Assembly (NCBI GenBank): GCA_022710975.1
Contig: JAKLGA010000004.1
Coordinates: 248,001-312,000, forward strand
Source: Myxococcota bacterium
GTDB lineage: Bacteria; Myxococcota; B64-G9
Length of the DNA stretch: 64,000 nucleotides
Reading direction: 5' to 3'
Part shown: one piece after another, positions 7,061-16,083 of the stretch
How positions within the stretch are numbered: position 1 is the stretch's first letter
Layout of the letters: each line of letters starts with the position of its first letter
Program-made: the position numbers and the translations under genes
Notes under the pieces: generated by a model
What the model saw: the letters and a program-made list of their open reading frames with translations, nothing else
Told to the model about the DNA's origin: nothing
Databases searched by the model: none

Positions 7061-9289
7061 TCAGGCCCGCCGGCGCCGGCGCTCGAGCGCGCCGCCGGCC
7101 AGGAGCAGCAGCGGGAGCCAGAGCGCTGCCTGGTCGGCGCCCTGCCCGCAGGCGCAGCTGCCCTGCAGCACGATCTCCTCGTCCGCGCCCGCGGCGCCGT
7201 CCGGGCCGCCGTCCCAGCCCCCGTCCGGGGGCTCGCAGCCGGCCAGCTCGTCCACCTCGCCGTCGCAGTCGTTGTCCAGTCCGTCGCAGGAGGCCTCCTC
7301 GGCCTCGTAGGCGGCGCCGTAGCGCGCCGCGTCGCAGGCCAGCCACCCACCCGCGCCGCCGCAGGCCTGGGTCGAGCCGGCGCACACCCCGTCCTGGAGC
7401 TCGCAGGCCTGGCCGGTGAGGTCCTCGTCGGTCTCCCCGTCGCAGTCGTCGTCCAGGCCGTTGCAGCCCTCGGCGGCGGGCAGCACGCCGCTGCAATCGC
7501 TCCACTCGCCCTGCGCGTCGCAGGTCTGGGTGCCGGCGGTGCACTCGCCCTCGTCGCTCGAGCAGGGCTGCTGCTCGCCGTCGGTGCAGCAGCCCGGCAG
7601 CCCTTCGTCGACCTGCCCGTCGCAGTCGTTGTCCAGGTCGTCGCAGCTCTGCTCGTCGGCCTCGTAGCCGGCGCCGTAGTTCGAGGCGTCGCAGGCGCCC
7701 GCGCCGCACTCGCGGGTCGAGCCGGCGCACACGCCCTGCTGGAGCTCGCAGGCCGGGCCCGCCAGCCCCTCGTCGGCCTGCCCGTCGCAGTCGTTGTCCA
7801 GCCCGTCGCAGCTCGCCTCGTCGGCCTCGTAGTCCCCGCCGTAGCGGGAGGCGTCGCAGGCCAGCCACCCGCCCGCGCCGCCGCAGGCCTGGGTCGAGCC
7901 GGCGCACACGCCCCGCTGCTCCGCGCAGTCCGGAGCCGTGAGGCCCTCGTCGATCGACCCGTCGCAGTCGTCGTCCAGGCCGTCGCAGTCCTCGGTCCCG
8001 GGGCCCACGCCGCTGCAGCCGCCCCAGTCGCCCGCGCCGTCGCAGGTCTCGACGCCCGCCGTGCACTCGCCCTCGTCGGTCCCGCAGGGCCGCTGGTCGC
8101 CCTGCTGGCAGCCCGCCGTCTCGCCGTAGAAGCTGACCGGATCCAGGCCGCTCGCCCCGCGGCGCTCGTAGGCCGCGAGCTGCAGCAGGTACGGCGCAGT
8201 GAGCGGGATGAACCCGAACTCGTCCGCCACCAGCGGGATGAGGGTGCCGGTGACCGCGTCGTCGTCCCCGAAGATGCCCAGCGCGGTCGCGCACACCATC
8301 TGCACCGCCTCGTTGCCGTCGCCGAGCCCCGCGCGCACCGCGGACTCGTGCGAGCCGTCCCCGGCCGCCAGCAGGCCGGCCCGACCCATGAGCTGCGCCT
8401 GGGCCGACGAGCTCCAGCCGTAGTGGCTGCAGCGCTCGGCGTCCACGCAGGGGTCGGAGTCCGCCATGGCCTGCACGCGCGCGCGCACCCCGGCGTCGTC
8501 GCCGAAGAGGTAGCCGGCCAGCAGCGCGGACACGCCGCGGTAGGGCACGTAGGGGTCGTCCATGGCCAGCGTCATGGCCTGGCGCACGGCGGCCTCGTCC
8601 GGGAAGCCCTGGAACTTGCGCAGCGCCAGCTCGATCCCGGCGCGCAGGAGCTGGAAGTCGTACTTGTCCGGGGTGCGCTCGCCGAACCACTCGCCGTCGC
8701 CCCACCAGCCGTCCGAGTTGTAGCCCAGCCGCGGCCGGCCGAAGAGCTCGAGCAGGCGGGTGACGCCGTCCGCCTCGCTGTAGGTCGCGGCCAGCTTGCC
8801 CGCGCCGAGCTGCTTGGACTGGTCGGAGTTCATCGAGGAGCGCACCAGGGACTCGGACGGGTCCTGGTCCACCCACTCGTCGTCCGCGCCGCGCCACACC
8901 ATGAGCGAGCCGCCGTGGCCGGTGCCCTCGAACACCCGGAGCTGCAGGTACAGCTCGTTGTCGCCGCTCGAGCCCACCCGGGTGATCTGCAGGTCGAAGG
9001 CCGCGTCCTGGCCGGGGTAGATGTCCTGGGAGGCGGGGGTGACGCTCACCTCGAAGTCGCCGTTGTCGGCCCTGAGCTCGGCGTTCTTCACCAGGTAGGG
9101 GAAGTTGTTGCGCACGTACACCCGCAGGGTGCCCGAGTCGCCGGGGAAGACGGTGGACTGCTCGGGCTTGACCACCAGCCGGGCCGGGGTCTCGTAGATG
9201 TTGGTGCACCAGTGCGCCTGGGCGGGCGCCGGGGCGAGGGCCGCGGCGAGCAGGGCCATGCCGACCATCAGTCTGAGTCGTGATACCAA
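7061..9289 (-). CDS. Secreted MopE-like repeat protein with MYXO-CTERM-like tail
   Basis: The protein has 742 residues. I place the start at a TTG (9287-9289) because GGAGGT lies seven bases upstream and it supplies the Arg-containing n-region of the signal peptide; the in-frame ATG at 9266-9268 has no RBS. Cleavage after AQA would leave an N-terminal His (HWCTNIYET). An Ig-like domain follows (PARLVVKPEQSTVFPGDSG), then a helical HEAT-like region over residues ~180-400. Five MopE-type calcium/metal-binding repeats come next (pattern CDGLDNDCDGxxDEG, separated by Cys-rich spacers). The C terminus is a Cys-containing GSCACGQG, a hydrophobic helix and RRRRR, the layout of a MYXO-CTERM sorting signal. 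It is probably displayed at the cell surface. Confidence 0.92.
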   Translation of the reverse strand: MVSRLRLMVGMALLAAALAPAPAQAHWCTNIYETPARLVVKPEQSTVFPGDSGTLRVYVRNNFPYLVKNAELRADNGDFEVSVTPASQDIYPGQDAAFDLQITRVGSSGDNELYLQLRVFEGTGHGGSLMVWRGADDEWVDQDPSESLVRSSMNSDQSKQLGAGKLAATYSEADGVTRLLELFGRPRLGYNSDGWWGDGEWFGERTPDKYDFQLLRAGIELALRKFQGFPDEAAVRQAMTLAMDDPYVPYRGVSALLAGYLFGDDAGVRARVQAMADSDPCVDAERCSHYGWSSSAQAQLMGRAGLLAAGDGSHESAVRAGLGDGNEAVQMVCATALGIFGDDDAVTGTLIPLVADEFGFIPLTAPYLLQLAAYERRGASGLDPVSFYGETAGCQQGDQRPCGTDEGECTAGVETCDGAGDWGGCSGVGPGTEDCDGLDDDCDGSIDEGLTAPDCAEQRGVCAGSTQACGGAGGWLACDASRYGGDYEADEASCDGLDNDCDGQADEGLAGPACELQQGVCAGSTRECGAGACDASNYGAGYEADEQSCDDLDNDCDGQVDEGLPGCCTDGEQQPCSSDEGECTAGTQTCDAQGEWSDCSGVLPAAEGCNGLDDDCDGETDEDLTGQACELQDGVCAGSTQACGGAGGWLACDAARYGAAYEAEEASCDGLDNDCDGEVDELAGCEPPDGGWDGGPDGAAGADEEIVLQGSCACGQGADQAALWLPLLLLAGGALERRRRRA

Positions 9290-9319
9290 GGCTGCCACCT
9301 CCGCGCCGGTCGTCGGTTC

Positions 9320-9348
9320 ATTGTTGCTGTAACTGGTGGAGCGGTCAA
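9320..9348 (-). promoter_or_regulatory. Promoter of the MopE-like gene
   Basis: Leftward TTGACC (9343-9348), 17 bases, AACAAT (9320-9325), giving a leader of about 25 bases before the TTG start. The 105-base divergent gap also holds a TAGACT (9358-9363) that could be the -10 for the rightward DUF362 gene, but I find no matching -35 for it. Confidence 0.45.
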
Positions 9349-9394
9349 GGCCTGGGGTAGACTGGGACGCCCGGAGGCAGGAGGAAGGCGGCGC

Positions 9395-10324
9395 ATGGAC
9401 AGGCGTGAGTTCCTGGGTGTGGCGGCGGCCCTGGGGGCCCTGGTGCGGCCCGGCTGGCTGCGGGCCGCGGAGGCCGCGGCGGCGCCCGGCCAGGACGACC
9501 TGCGGCGCCGGCTGGTGATGGTGCGCGGCAGCGATCCGGGCCGCCAGGTGCGCAAGGCCTTCGAGGCCCTGGGCGGCGCGGGGCGCTTCGTGCGGCCCGG
9601 GGCCTGGGCCGTGGTGAAGCCCAACGCCTCCTTCGCCAACGCGGCCGCCTGGGGCAACAACACCCACCCGGCCGTGGTGGCGGAGGTGTGCAAGGTGCTG
9701 CGCGAGGCCGGCGCCCGCCGGGTGACGGTGCTCGACTACCCGCTGCACCGCGGGGCCGAGGCGCTGGAGGAGAACGGCGTGGCCGAGGCCTGCCGGGCGC
9801 TCCAGGGGGTGGAGCTGCGCGTCCTGGGCGCGCGCCACCACTTCCGGCCGCTGGCCGTGCCGGCCGGGGTGGCGCTCAAGCAGGTCGAGGTGGCCCGCGA
9901 GGTGCTGGACGCGGATCTGCTGGTGAACCTGCCGGTGGCCAAGGCCCACGACGCCGTGGTGGCCAGCGCGGGCTTGAAGAACCTGATGGGCCTGATCTGG
10001 GACCGGGCCGTGTTCCACACCGGGCTGGAGATCCAGCAGGCCATCGCCGATCTGGCCGGGGCCATCCGGCCCCAGCTCACCCTGGTCGACATGACCCGGG
10101 TCATGGTGACCAACGGGCCCAAGGGCCCGGGCGAGGTGGAGACGCCCGAGCTGCTGCTGGCCGGCACCGATCCGGTCGCCCTGGACGCCCTGGCGCTCGG
10201 GCAGGTGCGCTTCAACGGGCGCAAGTTCCGCCCGCGCCAGGTCCGCTACCTGGTGGCCGCCCAGGCGGCCGGCCTGGGCGAGCTCGAGCTCGATCGCATG
10301 GACATCCGCGAGGAGGACGCGTGA
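9395..10324 (+). CDS. Tat-exported DUF362 protein (first copy)
   Basis: The protein has 309 residues, with AGGAGG upstream of the ATG. The N terminus is a twin-arginine signal (MDRREFLGVAAALGALV), which implies export in folded, probably cofactor-bearing form. The rest is a DUF362 domain, with VVKPNASF, HPAVVAEVCKVLREAGA, VTVLDYPL, then LLVNLPVAKAHD, SAGLKNLMGLIWDR and a late GTDPVALDALAL. These blocks recur in the two other DUF362 proteins of the window (25495 and 27479). DUF362 has no firmly assigned reaction and is often found beside iron-sulfur proteins. Its stop overlaps the GTG of the next gene, so it heads the operon running to 22890. No ferredoxin motif is present in this copy. Confidence 0.92.
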   Translation: MDRREFLGVAAALGALVRPGWLRAAEAAAAPGQDDLRRRLVMVRGSDPGRQVRKAFEALGGAGRFVRPGAWAVVKPNASFANAAAWGNNTHPAVVAEVCKVLREAGARRVTVLDYPLHRGAEALEENGVAEACRALQGVELRVLGARHHFRPLAVPAGVALKQVEVAREVLDADLLVNLPVAKAHDAVVASAGLKNLMGLIWDRAVFHTGLEIQQAIADLAGAIRPQLTLVDMTRVMVTNGPKGPGEVETPELLLAGTDPVALDALALGQVRFNGRKFRPRQVRYLVAAQAAGLGELELDRMDIREEDA

Positions 10325-13300
10325 GCGGCCCGCGCGCTGCCCTGCTGCTGTGCGCCGCGGTCCTGTGCGCCGCGCCCCCGGCCGCGGCGCGCTATCCGCG
10401 CGTGGCCCGCGACGCGCAGGGTACCTGGGTGGCGACCGACGGCGCGCTGCTGCGGGTGACCGACGACCTGTTCACCTTCTACACCAGCGCCGATGGCCTG
10501 CCTTCGGACCGGGTGCGCATGGTCACCCCCGACGACCGCGAGGTGTGGGTGGCCACCCCGCGCGGCCTGGCCCGCATGGATCGCAACGCCCAGCGCTGGG
10601 AGGTGCTGCGGGCGCCCGATCCGCTGCCCTCCGACGACGTGCGCGCGGTGAGCGTGGACGACCGCTCGGCCTGGGTGGCCACGGGCGCGGGGGCCGTGCG
10701 CTGGGACAAGGTGACCAAGCGCTGGGAGGCCGTGGACGCGCCCCAGGGCCCCGGCCGCGGGCCGGTCGAGGACGTGCTGTCGCTCGGCCAGACGGTCTGG
10801 TTCGCCTGCGGCCAGGAGCTGCGGGTGCTCGACCGCGGCAGCCAGGCCTGGCGCCGTTACGGCGCCGCCGAGGGCCTGGCGGTGGGGCCCCTCGAGGAGC
10901 TGCTGCAGCTCGGCGAGAGCCTGTGGGTGCTCGGCCGGGACGGCCTGGCCCGCCTGGATCTGCGCGCCGGCTCGCTGTCGGTGTTCGGCCCGGCCCAGGG
11001 CCTGCCCGCCGGCCGGCTGACCGCCTTCGCCCAGGTGCAGGGCGAGGTGTGGCTCGCCGTCGGCGGCCGCCTGGTGGTGTACAACCCCGGCAGCGACGCG
11101 CTCAGCCCCTTCATGTACGCCGAGGGCATGCCCGCGGGCGGGGTGGTGGGCATCGAGGTGTCCGCGCCCTGGGTGTGGGTGGTGACCGAGCACGGGGTGG
11201 GCCTGTTCAACCTGCTGCAGCGCACCTGGGAGCAGAAGCGCGAGGAGGACGGGCTGCGGCCGGCCACCTTCGGCGGCACGGCGCTGGCCGGCAGCATGCT
11301 GGTGCTGCTGTCCGCGGACGGCTACCAGGGCTACCAGCTCCAGCGCGACGACTGGCAGGCCTTCAGCCTGGAGGCGCTGCAGGGCGGCGCCGGGGCCGGG
11401 GCGGACCCGGCGGGCGGGGCGCGCTTCCACGTCGAGGCGACCCTCAGCGTGGATTCGAACGTCGTGCGCTCGTCCGGGGCCTGGTCCCACGACGAGCAGG
11501 TGCTGCCGGACGTGCGCCTGGGCTTCGGCACGCCGCTCGAGGGCGGGCGCAGCCTGGACGCCTCGCTGCGCGTGGATCTGGGCGACGCCATGCAGTCCGG
11601 GGTGCGAGAGTACGACGCCGAGCTGCGCTACCGCGGCTCCTCCGAGGATCTGGTGCGCGAGCTCATCCTGTCGGACGAGCTGCGCCTGCACGCCGAGGAG
11701 GGCCAGCACGATCTGCTGGACGAGATCTGGCTGGAGGGCCTGGGCATCTACCAGCGGCTGGGGCCCGCGCGCGGCCGCGCCCCGGTCAGCGCCGAGCTGG
11801 AGGCCGGCCTGAACCGCGGGGTGCGCGCAAGGGAGTTCTTCCGCGGCACCATCGACTACACGCTGCAGCTCGAGCACCCCTACGTCACCCCGCGCTCCGA
11901 GCGCGTCAAGGTGGACGGCATGCTGCTCGAGCGCGACGTGGACTACATCGTCACCCACACCACCGGGCAGGTCACCTTCCTCAACCCCGACCGGGTCAAC
12001 GCGCTGTCGCTGGTCGAGGTGACCTACACCTACGAGCAGATCCCGCGCAAGGGCTCCACCGCCATCACCCTGCTCGAGCTCCTGCCGCGGGACGACGAGC
12101 TGGGCGCCATGAAGCGCTCGGGCTCGCCCGCCTACGTGACCGACGAGGGCGGCATGTACGCCCAGATCGACGGGGCCGCCCCCAAGTACCTGGAGCGCGG
12201 CTGGGTGGAGAGCGTCTTCCAGGACTACGCCCAGGGCTCGACCAAGGTGTCGGTGCAGATCCACGACATGGGCTCGCCCGAGAACGCGGCCTCCATCTTC
12301 GACTACGACCGGCCGCTCAGCTACGTGGTCCTGTGGGACGAGCCCGACACCATCGCGCTGCTCGACCAGGGGCTGCCCGCGGGCTACGCGGTCAAGATGC
12401 GGCTCGAGCGCTACTACGTCGAGCTCAGCATCGACGACAAGACCAAGGCCTCCGAGATCCTGATCGGCCTGTTCGCCGCCACCATCCGGGCCAAGGGCGA
12501 TCTGGCGGGCATCCAGCGCGACGCGCTCCGGGAGCTGGTCGGCCGGCTGCACCTGGGGGTGAGCCCGCACGACGCCTTCGGCCTGGGGGTGGGCTTCCTG
12601 GGCGCGGGCGACCTCGAGGAGCCGGGCCTGGAGGCGCTGGAGCCGCAGCGCCTGGAGCTCGTCAGCTTCGACGGCTGGACCCGCCACGGCCTGGGCGGCG
12701 GGGATTGGGGCGGCGAGCTGGCCTCCTTCTTCCAGCTCGCCCAGGGCCGCACGACCTGGGCGGGGGGCGGGCAGCGCAGCCTGGGCGCCTCCGGCGACGT
12801 CACCTACACCTCGCCCGCGCTGAACGTGCGCCTGGACGGCGAGTACCAGAGCCCGGACTTCGACGCCCTGGGCAGCCGCGAGACGGCCCTGGGCACCTTC
12901 CAGAGCGAGCTGCGCGGGGAGCTCGCGCTGAGCCCCTGGCGCGGGCTGAACCTCCAGCTGACCTACGACCGCGAGACCTCCGTGCTCCGGCCCGGGCTCG
13001 GCGCCGAGGGCGGGCAGGGGCTGGTCGAGAACCTGGTCGGGCGGCTGAGCTTCGTGCGTGACCGCTGGCCCACCGTGTGGCTGCTGGGCGCCCGCAGCGT
13101 GCTGTCGGGCGGCGGGCACGAGGACGAGAAGTGGCGGGTGGCCGGCTCGTTCGAGTACGACCTGGCCCACGGGCTGCTCGAGGTCCTGGGGTTGAAGAAG
13201 CTGGTGGTCAAGGCCTACTACGATCGCTCGGAGAACGAGGTGCTCGAGGGACCCGAGCCCATCGACCCGCGCGCGGCCGAGCTCTGGCGCGCGCTGGCCT

Positions 13301-14448
13301 CCACGCCAGGCACGGCCGACAACCTGCGGGCCGAGCTCAAGTTCGCCCCCACCAGCACCGAGGACGCCTACGCGCGCTTCGAGCGCAAGACCTTCAGCCC
13401 CGCCTCCAGCGGCGGTCCGGTGCCGCCGCTCGAGGCCTGGGAGCTCCTGGGCGGCGCGGCCAGCCGCTGGCTGCCCGGGCTGGTGCCCACCTTCAACACC
13501 AAGATCGGCTACCAGAAGGGCCTGCGCCCCTCGGCCAGCGGCCCCGGCCAGGCCTTCGAGACCGCGCAGTCCAACCTGTCGGGCGGCCTGGACGTGTTCC
13601 CCGGCCGCTGGCTGGACGCGCTGGCCTCCCTGCAGCTCTCCCTGGGCTACGGCTACACCATGGCCGAGGAGGCCGAGGAGGACGAGGGCGGCCTGCCCGG
13701 GCGGCTGGGCATGAAGGTCGACCAGGCCAAGCACCAGGTCGAGGCCAAGCTGGCCTACGGGCGCTACGACGAGGCCTGGCGCTTCGAGGGCCGCACCAAG
13801 TGGTGGACCGTGTCCGAGCAGGTGAGCCCGGACGAGACGCTGGAGACGGAGCGGACCCTGGAGGTGGTCAGCCGGCTGACCTACCGGCCGGTGTACACCT
13901 CCCCCATCACCGCCCGCCTGGACGCGACCCGCGCGGAGCTGTGGAACCCGGACCTGCTGCGCATGGGCGAGACGCTGCGCTTCGTGCCCGCGCTCGAGTG
14001 GGAGCGGCGCTGGTCGCGCGACCTGGTCAGCCGCCTGCGCTTCGAGGCGCCCATCCGCCTGGTGGACGGGGCCTGGGACGAGCTGGTCGAGCGCAGCCTC
14101 ACATTCAGCGACGTGGGGCTGACGCCCTGGGCCGAGCTGCGCTGGCGGGCGACCGAGCTGTGGGAGGGGAGCCTCGTCCGCCTGTCCTTCCGCGGCGCCC
14201 ACACCTGGGTGCTGCCCTACGAGCGGGGGGCGGGTGGCTCGGGCGCGGAGCGCTCGCGCGAGCTGCTGCTGGCCGGCTACCTGGACTGGGAGAGGCCCGG
14301 GGCGTTCCTGCTGCGCCTGGGGGTGCTGTACGTCTGGCACGTGTGCCAGGAGCTCGACCTGGCCGACACGGGCGCGGCCGACGAGGAGTGCCGGGCGCTC
14401 ACCCGGCACGCCATCCAGCCCAGCCTCAAGCTGCTGGCGCGCTTCTAG
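10321..14448 (+). CDS. Giant propeller / DUF6599-like / beta-barrel envelope protein
   Basis: The protein has 1375 residues, starting at GTG 10321 inside the previous stop, with a signal peptide ending PPAAA. Residues ~20-330 are two-component-type propeller blades (Reg_prop, e.g. FYTSADGLPSDRVRMV and VWVATPRGLARM). Residues ~380-560 are beta-rich and contain a DVDYIVTHTTGQVTF element like those in SprA-type surface proteins. Residues ~600-710 carry a DUF6599-like motif (MYAQIDGAAPKYLERG, then IHDMGSPENAASIFDY). From ~800 to the end, alternating strands (RLDGEYQSPDFDAL, KLAYGRYDEAWRFEGRTK) and a terminal Phe suggest an outer-membrane beta-barrel. The combination is unfamiliar to me. It may expose a periplasmic binding module through the outer membrane. 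Confidence 0.87.
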   Translation: MSGPRAALLLCAAVLCAAPPAAARYPRVARDAQGTWVATDGALLRVTDDLFTFYTSADGLPSDRVRMVTPDDREVWVATPRGLARMDRNAQRWEVLRAPDPLPSDDVRAVSVDDRSAWVATGAGAVRWDKVTKRWEAVDAPQGPGRGPVEDVLSLGQTVWFACGQELRVLDRGSQAWRRYGAAEGLAVGPLEELLQLGESLWVLGRDGLARLDLRAGSLSVFGPAQGLPAGRLTAFAQVQGEVWLAVGGRLVVYNPGSDALSPFMYAEGMPAGGVVGIEVSAPWVWVVTEHGVGLFNLLQRTWEQKREEDGLRPATFGGTALAGSMLVLLSADGYQGYQLQRDDWQAFSLEALQGGAGAGADPAGGARFHVEATLSVDSNVVRSSGAWSHDEQVLPDVRLGFGTPLEGGRSLDASLRVDLGDAMQSGVREYDAELRYRGSSEDLVRELILSDELRLHAEEGQHDLLDEIWLEGLGIYQRLGPARGRAPVSAELEAGLNRGVRAREFFRGTIDYTLQLEHPYVTPRSERVKVDGMLLERDVDYIVTHTTGQVTFLNPDRVNALSLVEVTYTYEQIPRKGSTAITLLELLPRDDELGAMKRSGSPAYVTDEGGMYAQIDGAAPKYLERGWVESVFQDYAQGSTKVSVQIHDMGSPENAASIFDYDRPLSYVVLWDEPDTIALLDQGLPAGYAVKMRLERYYVELSIDDKTKASEILIGLFAATIRAKGDLAGIQRDALRELVGRLHLGVSPHDAFGLGVGFLGAGDLEEPGLEALEPQRLELVSFDGWTRHGLGGGDWGGELASFFQLAQGRTTWAGGGQRSLGASGDVTYTSPALNVRLDGEYQSPDFDALGSRETALGTFQSELRGELALSPWRGLNLQLTYDRETSVLRPGLGAEGGQGLVENLVGRLSFVRDRWPTVWLLGARSVLSGGGHEDEKWRVAGSFEYDLAHGLLEVLGLKKLVVKAYYDRSENEVLEGPEPIDPRAAELWRALASTPGTADNLRAELKFAPTSTEDAYARFERKTFSPASSGGPVPPLEAWELLGGAASRWLPGLVPTFNTKIGYQKGLRPSASGPGQAFETAQSNLSGGLDVFPGRWLDALASLQLSLGYGYTMAEEAEEDEGGLPGRLGMKVDQAKHQVEAKLAYGRYDEAWRFEGRTKWWTVSEQVSPDETLETERTLEVVSRLTYRPVYTSPITARLDATRAELWNPDLLRMGETLRFVPALEWERRWSRDLVSRLRFEAPIRLVDGAWDELVERSLTFSDVGLTPWAELRWRATELWEGSLVRLSFRGAHTWVLPYERGAGGSGAERSRELLLAGYLDWERPGAFLLRLGVLYVWHVCQELDLADTGAADEECRALTRHAIQPSLKLLARF

Positions 14449-14524
14449 CGCGCCGCGGTTTGTGCTAGCTTCGGGCCACTGGACCCGAATCCCTCGGGGC
14501 GATGCACAGCGGGAGGAGTCGAAC

Positions 14525-15079
14525 ATGAAGCGGACCCTGGCGATCCTGGCGGTGGTGCTCCTGGCCTGCCCGTTCGCGGCCTGCGGCGGCGGGGGCGGGG
14601 GCGAGGCCGATCCGGTCGAGAGCTACGTGCCCACCTCGGGCGAGGTGAGCGGCTGGACCGAGGACACGGCCGCGGCCAACAACGGGGCGGCCGGAGCCGA
14701 GGTGTGCCGCGAGGCGGTCGGCATCCCTGACTTCATCGACGGCGCCATCGACCCGTTCGTGGACACGGGCGCCTGGGTGGCGGTGGCCTGGGAGTTCTAC
14801 ACGAACGGCACGAACACCCTCGAGCTGCGGCTCTACGAGATGGGCAACGCCAGCGCCTGCCAGGAGGTGTACGACTACCTGGCCACCCACCCCGAGGGGG
14901 TGGCCTGGCAGGCGGCCAGCCTGGGCGACGCCGGGCGCACCGCGGACCAGGGCCCCTACTGGAAGACCCACGCCCGCAAGGGCAACTACTTCGTCGAGAC
15001 CTTCACCTTCCCGGGCGACGAGCCCACCCAGCAGATCGCCGTGGACTTCGTCGGCGCGGTGCTGGCCGGGCTGCCCTGA
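14525..15079 (+). CDS. DUF6599-like lipoprotein
   Basis: The protein has 184 residues, with GGGAGGAG before the ATG. The signal peptide ends in FAAC followed by a run of Gly, so it is a lipoprotein with a flexible linker. The mature domain includes PDFIDGAIDPFVDTG, EFYTNGTNTLELRLYEMG and ASACQEVYDYLATHP. These parallel the IDGAA ... DMGSPENAASIF core of the preceding barrel protein and the YMDGGAELYL ... YRMGGPAEAF core of the DUF6599 protein at 26582. I therefore assign it to the same superfamily with moderate certainty. It lies between the barrel protein and the W/Mo importer in the same orientation. A hairpin with a TTCGGG/CCCGAA stem (14470-14489) and a TAGCTT (14466-14471) lie in its 76-base upstream gap. 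Confidence 0.8.
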   Translation: MKRTLAILAVVLLACPFAACGGGGGGEADPVESYVPTSGEVSGWTEDTAAANNGAAGAEVCREAVGIPDFIDGAIDPFVDTGAWVAVAWEFYTNGTNTLELRLYEMGNASACQEVYDYLATHPEGVAWQAASLGDAGRTADQGPYWKTHARKGNYFVETFTFPGDEPTQQIAVDFVGAVLAGLP

Positions 15080-15087
15080 GCCGCGCC

Positions 15088-16083
15088 TTGCCGCGTCCGT
15101 CCCGCCGCCCGTCCCGGGCGCTCGCGGTGCTCGCCGCGCTCGCCCCGGCGCTCGCCCTGGGCGCGGGGCCGGGCTGCCAGGGAGGCCGCGACCGGCCCGT
15201 GCTGGTGTTCCACGCCTCCAGCCTGTCGCGCGTGCTGGGCGAGGCCGAGCGCGTCCTGGAGGCGGCCGATCCGCGCCTGGACCTGGTGCTCGAGCCGAGC
15301 GGCTCCCAGGTGGCCGCGCGCAAGCTGGCCGAGCTCGGCCGTCCGGCCGACCTGGTGATCTCCGCGGACTGGCGGGTGCTGGACGAGCTGCTCGAGCCGG
15401 CCCACGCCCCCTGGGTGCTGGGGCTCGCCTCCAACGAGATCGTGCTGGCCTACGGCGAGCACAGCCCGGGCGCCGCGGAGCTGGACGCCGCCCGCTGGCC
15501 GTCCGTCCTGCTGCGGGACGGGGTGCGCCTGGGGCGGGTGGACCCGGACACCGCCCCGCTCGGCTTCCAGACCCTGGTGGTGTGGGAGCTGGCGGCCGCC
15601 GCCCTGGGCCCGCCCGACCTGGCCGCGCGCCTGGTGGCGCGCTGCGAGCCGGGCCGCGTCGTGGCGGACGCCGAGGAGCTGGTCGCGAGCCTCGAGGCGC
15701 GCGCCGTGGACTACGCCTTCCTGCAGCGCAACCTGGTCGAGGAGCACCGGCTGCAGGCCGTGCGGCTGGGCCCGGCCCTCGACCTGTCGCGCCCCGAGCG
15801 CGCCGCGGAGTACGCCCGGGTGCGGGTGCCTGTCAGGCTGCGCGCGGGCGAGCCCCCGGTCTCGCTGCCCGGCGCCCCGGCCGTCTACGGCCTGTGCGTC
15901 CCGCGCGTGGCCACGAACCCGGAGGGCGCGCTCGGCCTGGTCCGTTTCCTGCTCTCGCCCGAGGGCCGCCGGGCGCTCGAGCGCTCGGGCTTCACCCCGC
16001 TCCCACCCGCGCTGCTCGCCGGCCGGGGGCTGCCGCCGGGGCTGGCCGCCGACCCCGCGCCGACCGGGGAGGGCCCGCGATGA
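15088..16083 (+). CDS. wtpA: Tungstate/molybdate ABC transporter substrate-binding protein (WtpA/ModA type)
   Basis: The protein has 331 residues, starting at a TTG eight bases after the lipoprotein stop with no clear RBS. It opens with an Arg-rich n-region and a hydrophobic signal ending near GAGPGC, possibly a lipobox. The mature protein follows the WtpA pattern: VLVFHASSLSRVL, LVLEPSGSQVAARKLAELG, ADLVISADWRVLDELL, ASNEIVLAYGEHSPG. The C-terminal lobe holds FLLSPEGRRALERSGFTPL. WtpA-type proteins bind tungstate and molybdate in the periplasm. Sequence alone cannot tell the two anions apart. Overlap with the permease start (ATGA) shows translational coupling in a three-gene importer. Confidence 0.86.
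   Translation: MPRPSRRPSRALAVLAALAPALALGAGPGCQGGRDRPVLVFHASSLSRVLGEAERVLEAADPRLDLVLEPSGSQVAARKLAELGRPADLVISADWRVLDELLEPAHAPWVLGLASNEIVLAYGEHSPGAAELDAARWPSVLLRDGVRLGRVDPDTAPLGFQTLVVWELAAAALGPPDLAARLVARCEPGRVVADAEELVASLEARAVDYAFLQRNLVEEHRLQAVRLGPALDLSRPERAAEYARVRVPVRLRAGEPPVSLPGAPAVYGLCVPRVATNPEGALGLVRFLLSPEGRRALERSGFTPLPPALLAGRGLPPGLAADPAPTGEGPR

Noticed and set aside
10246-14526. A very long open frame on the minus strand opposite the giant barrel protein
   Set aside because: It is Pro, Ala, Gly and His-rich with no recognisable domain, and its codon pattern fits a shadow of the rightward gene. The extreme GC content removes most stop codons on the opposite strand.
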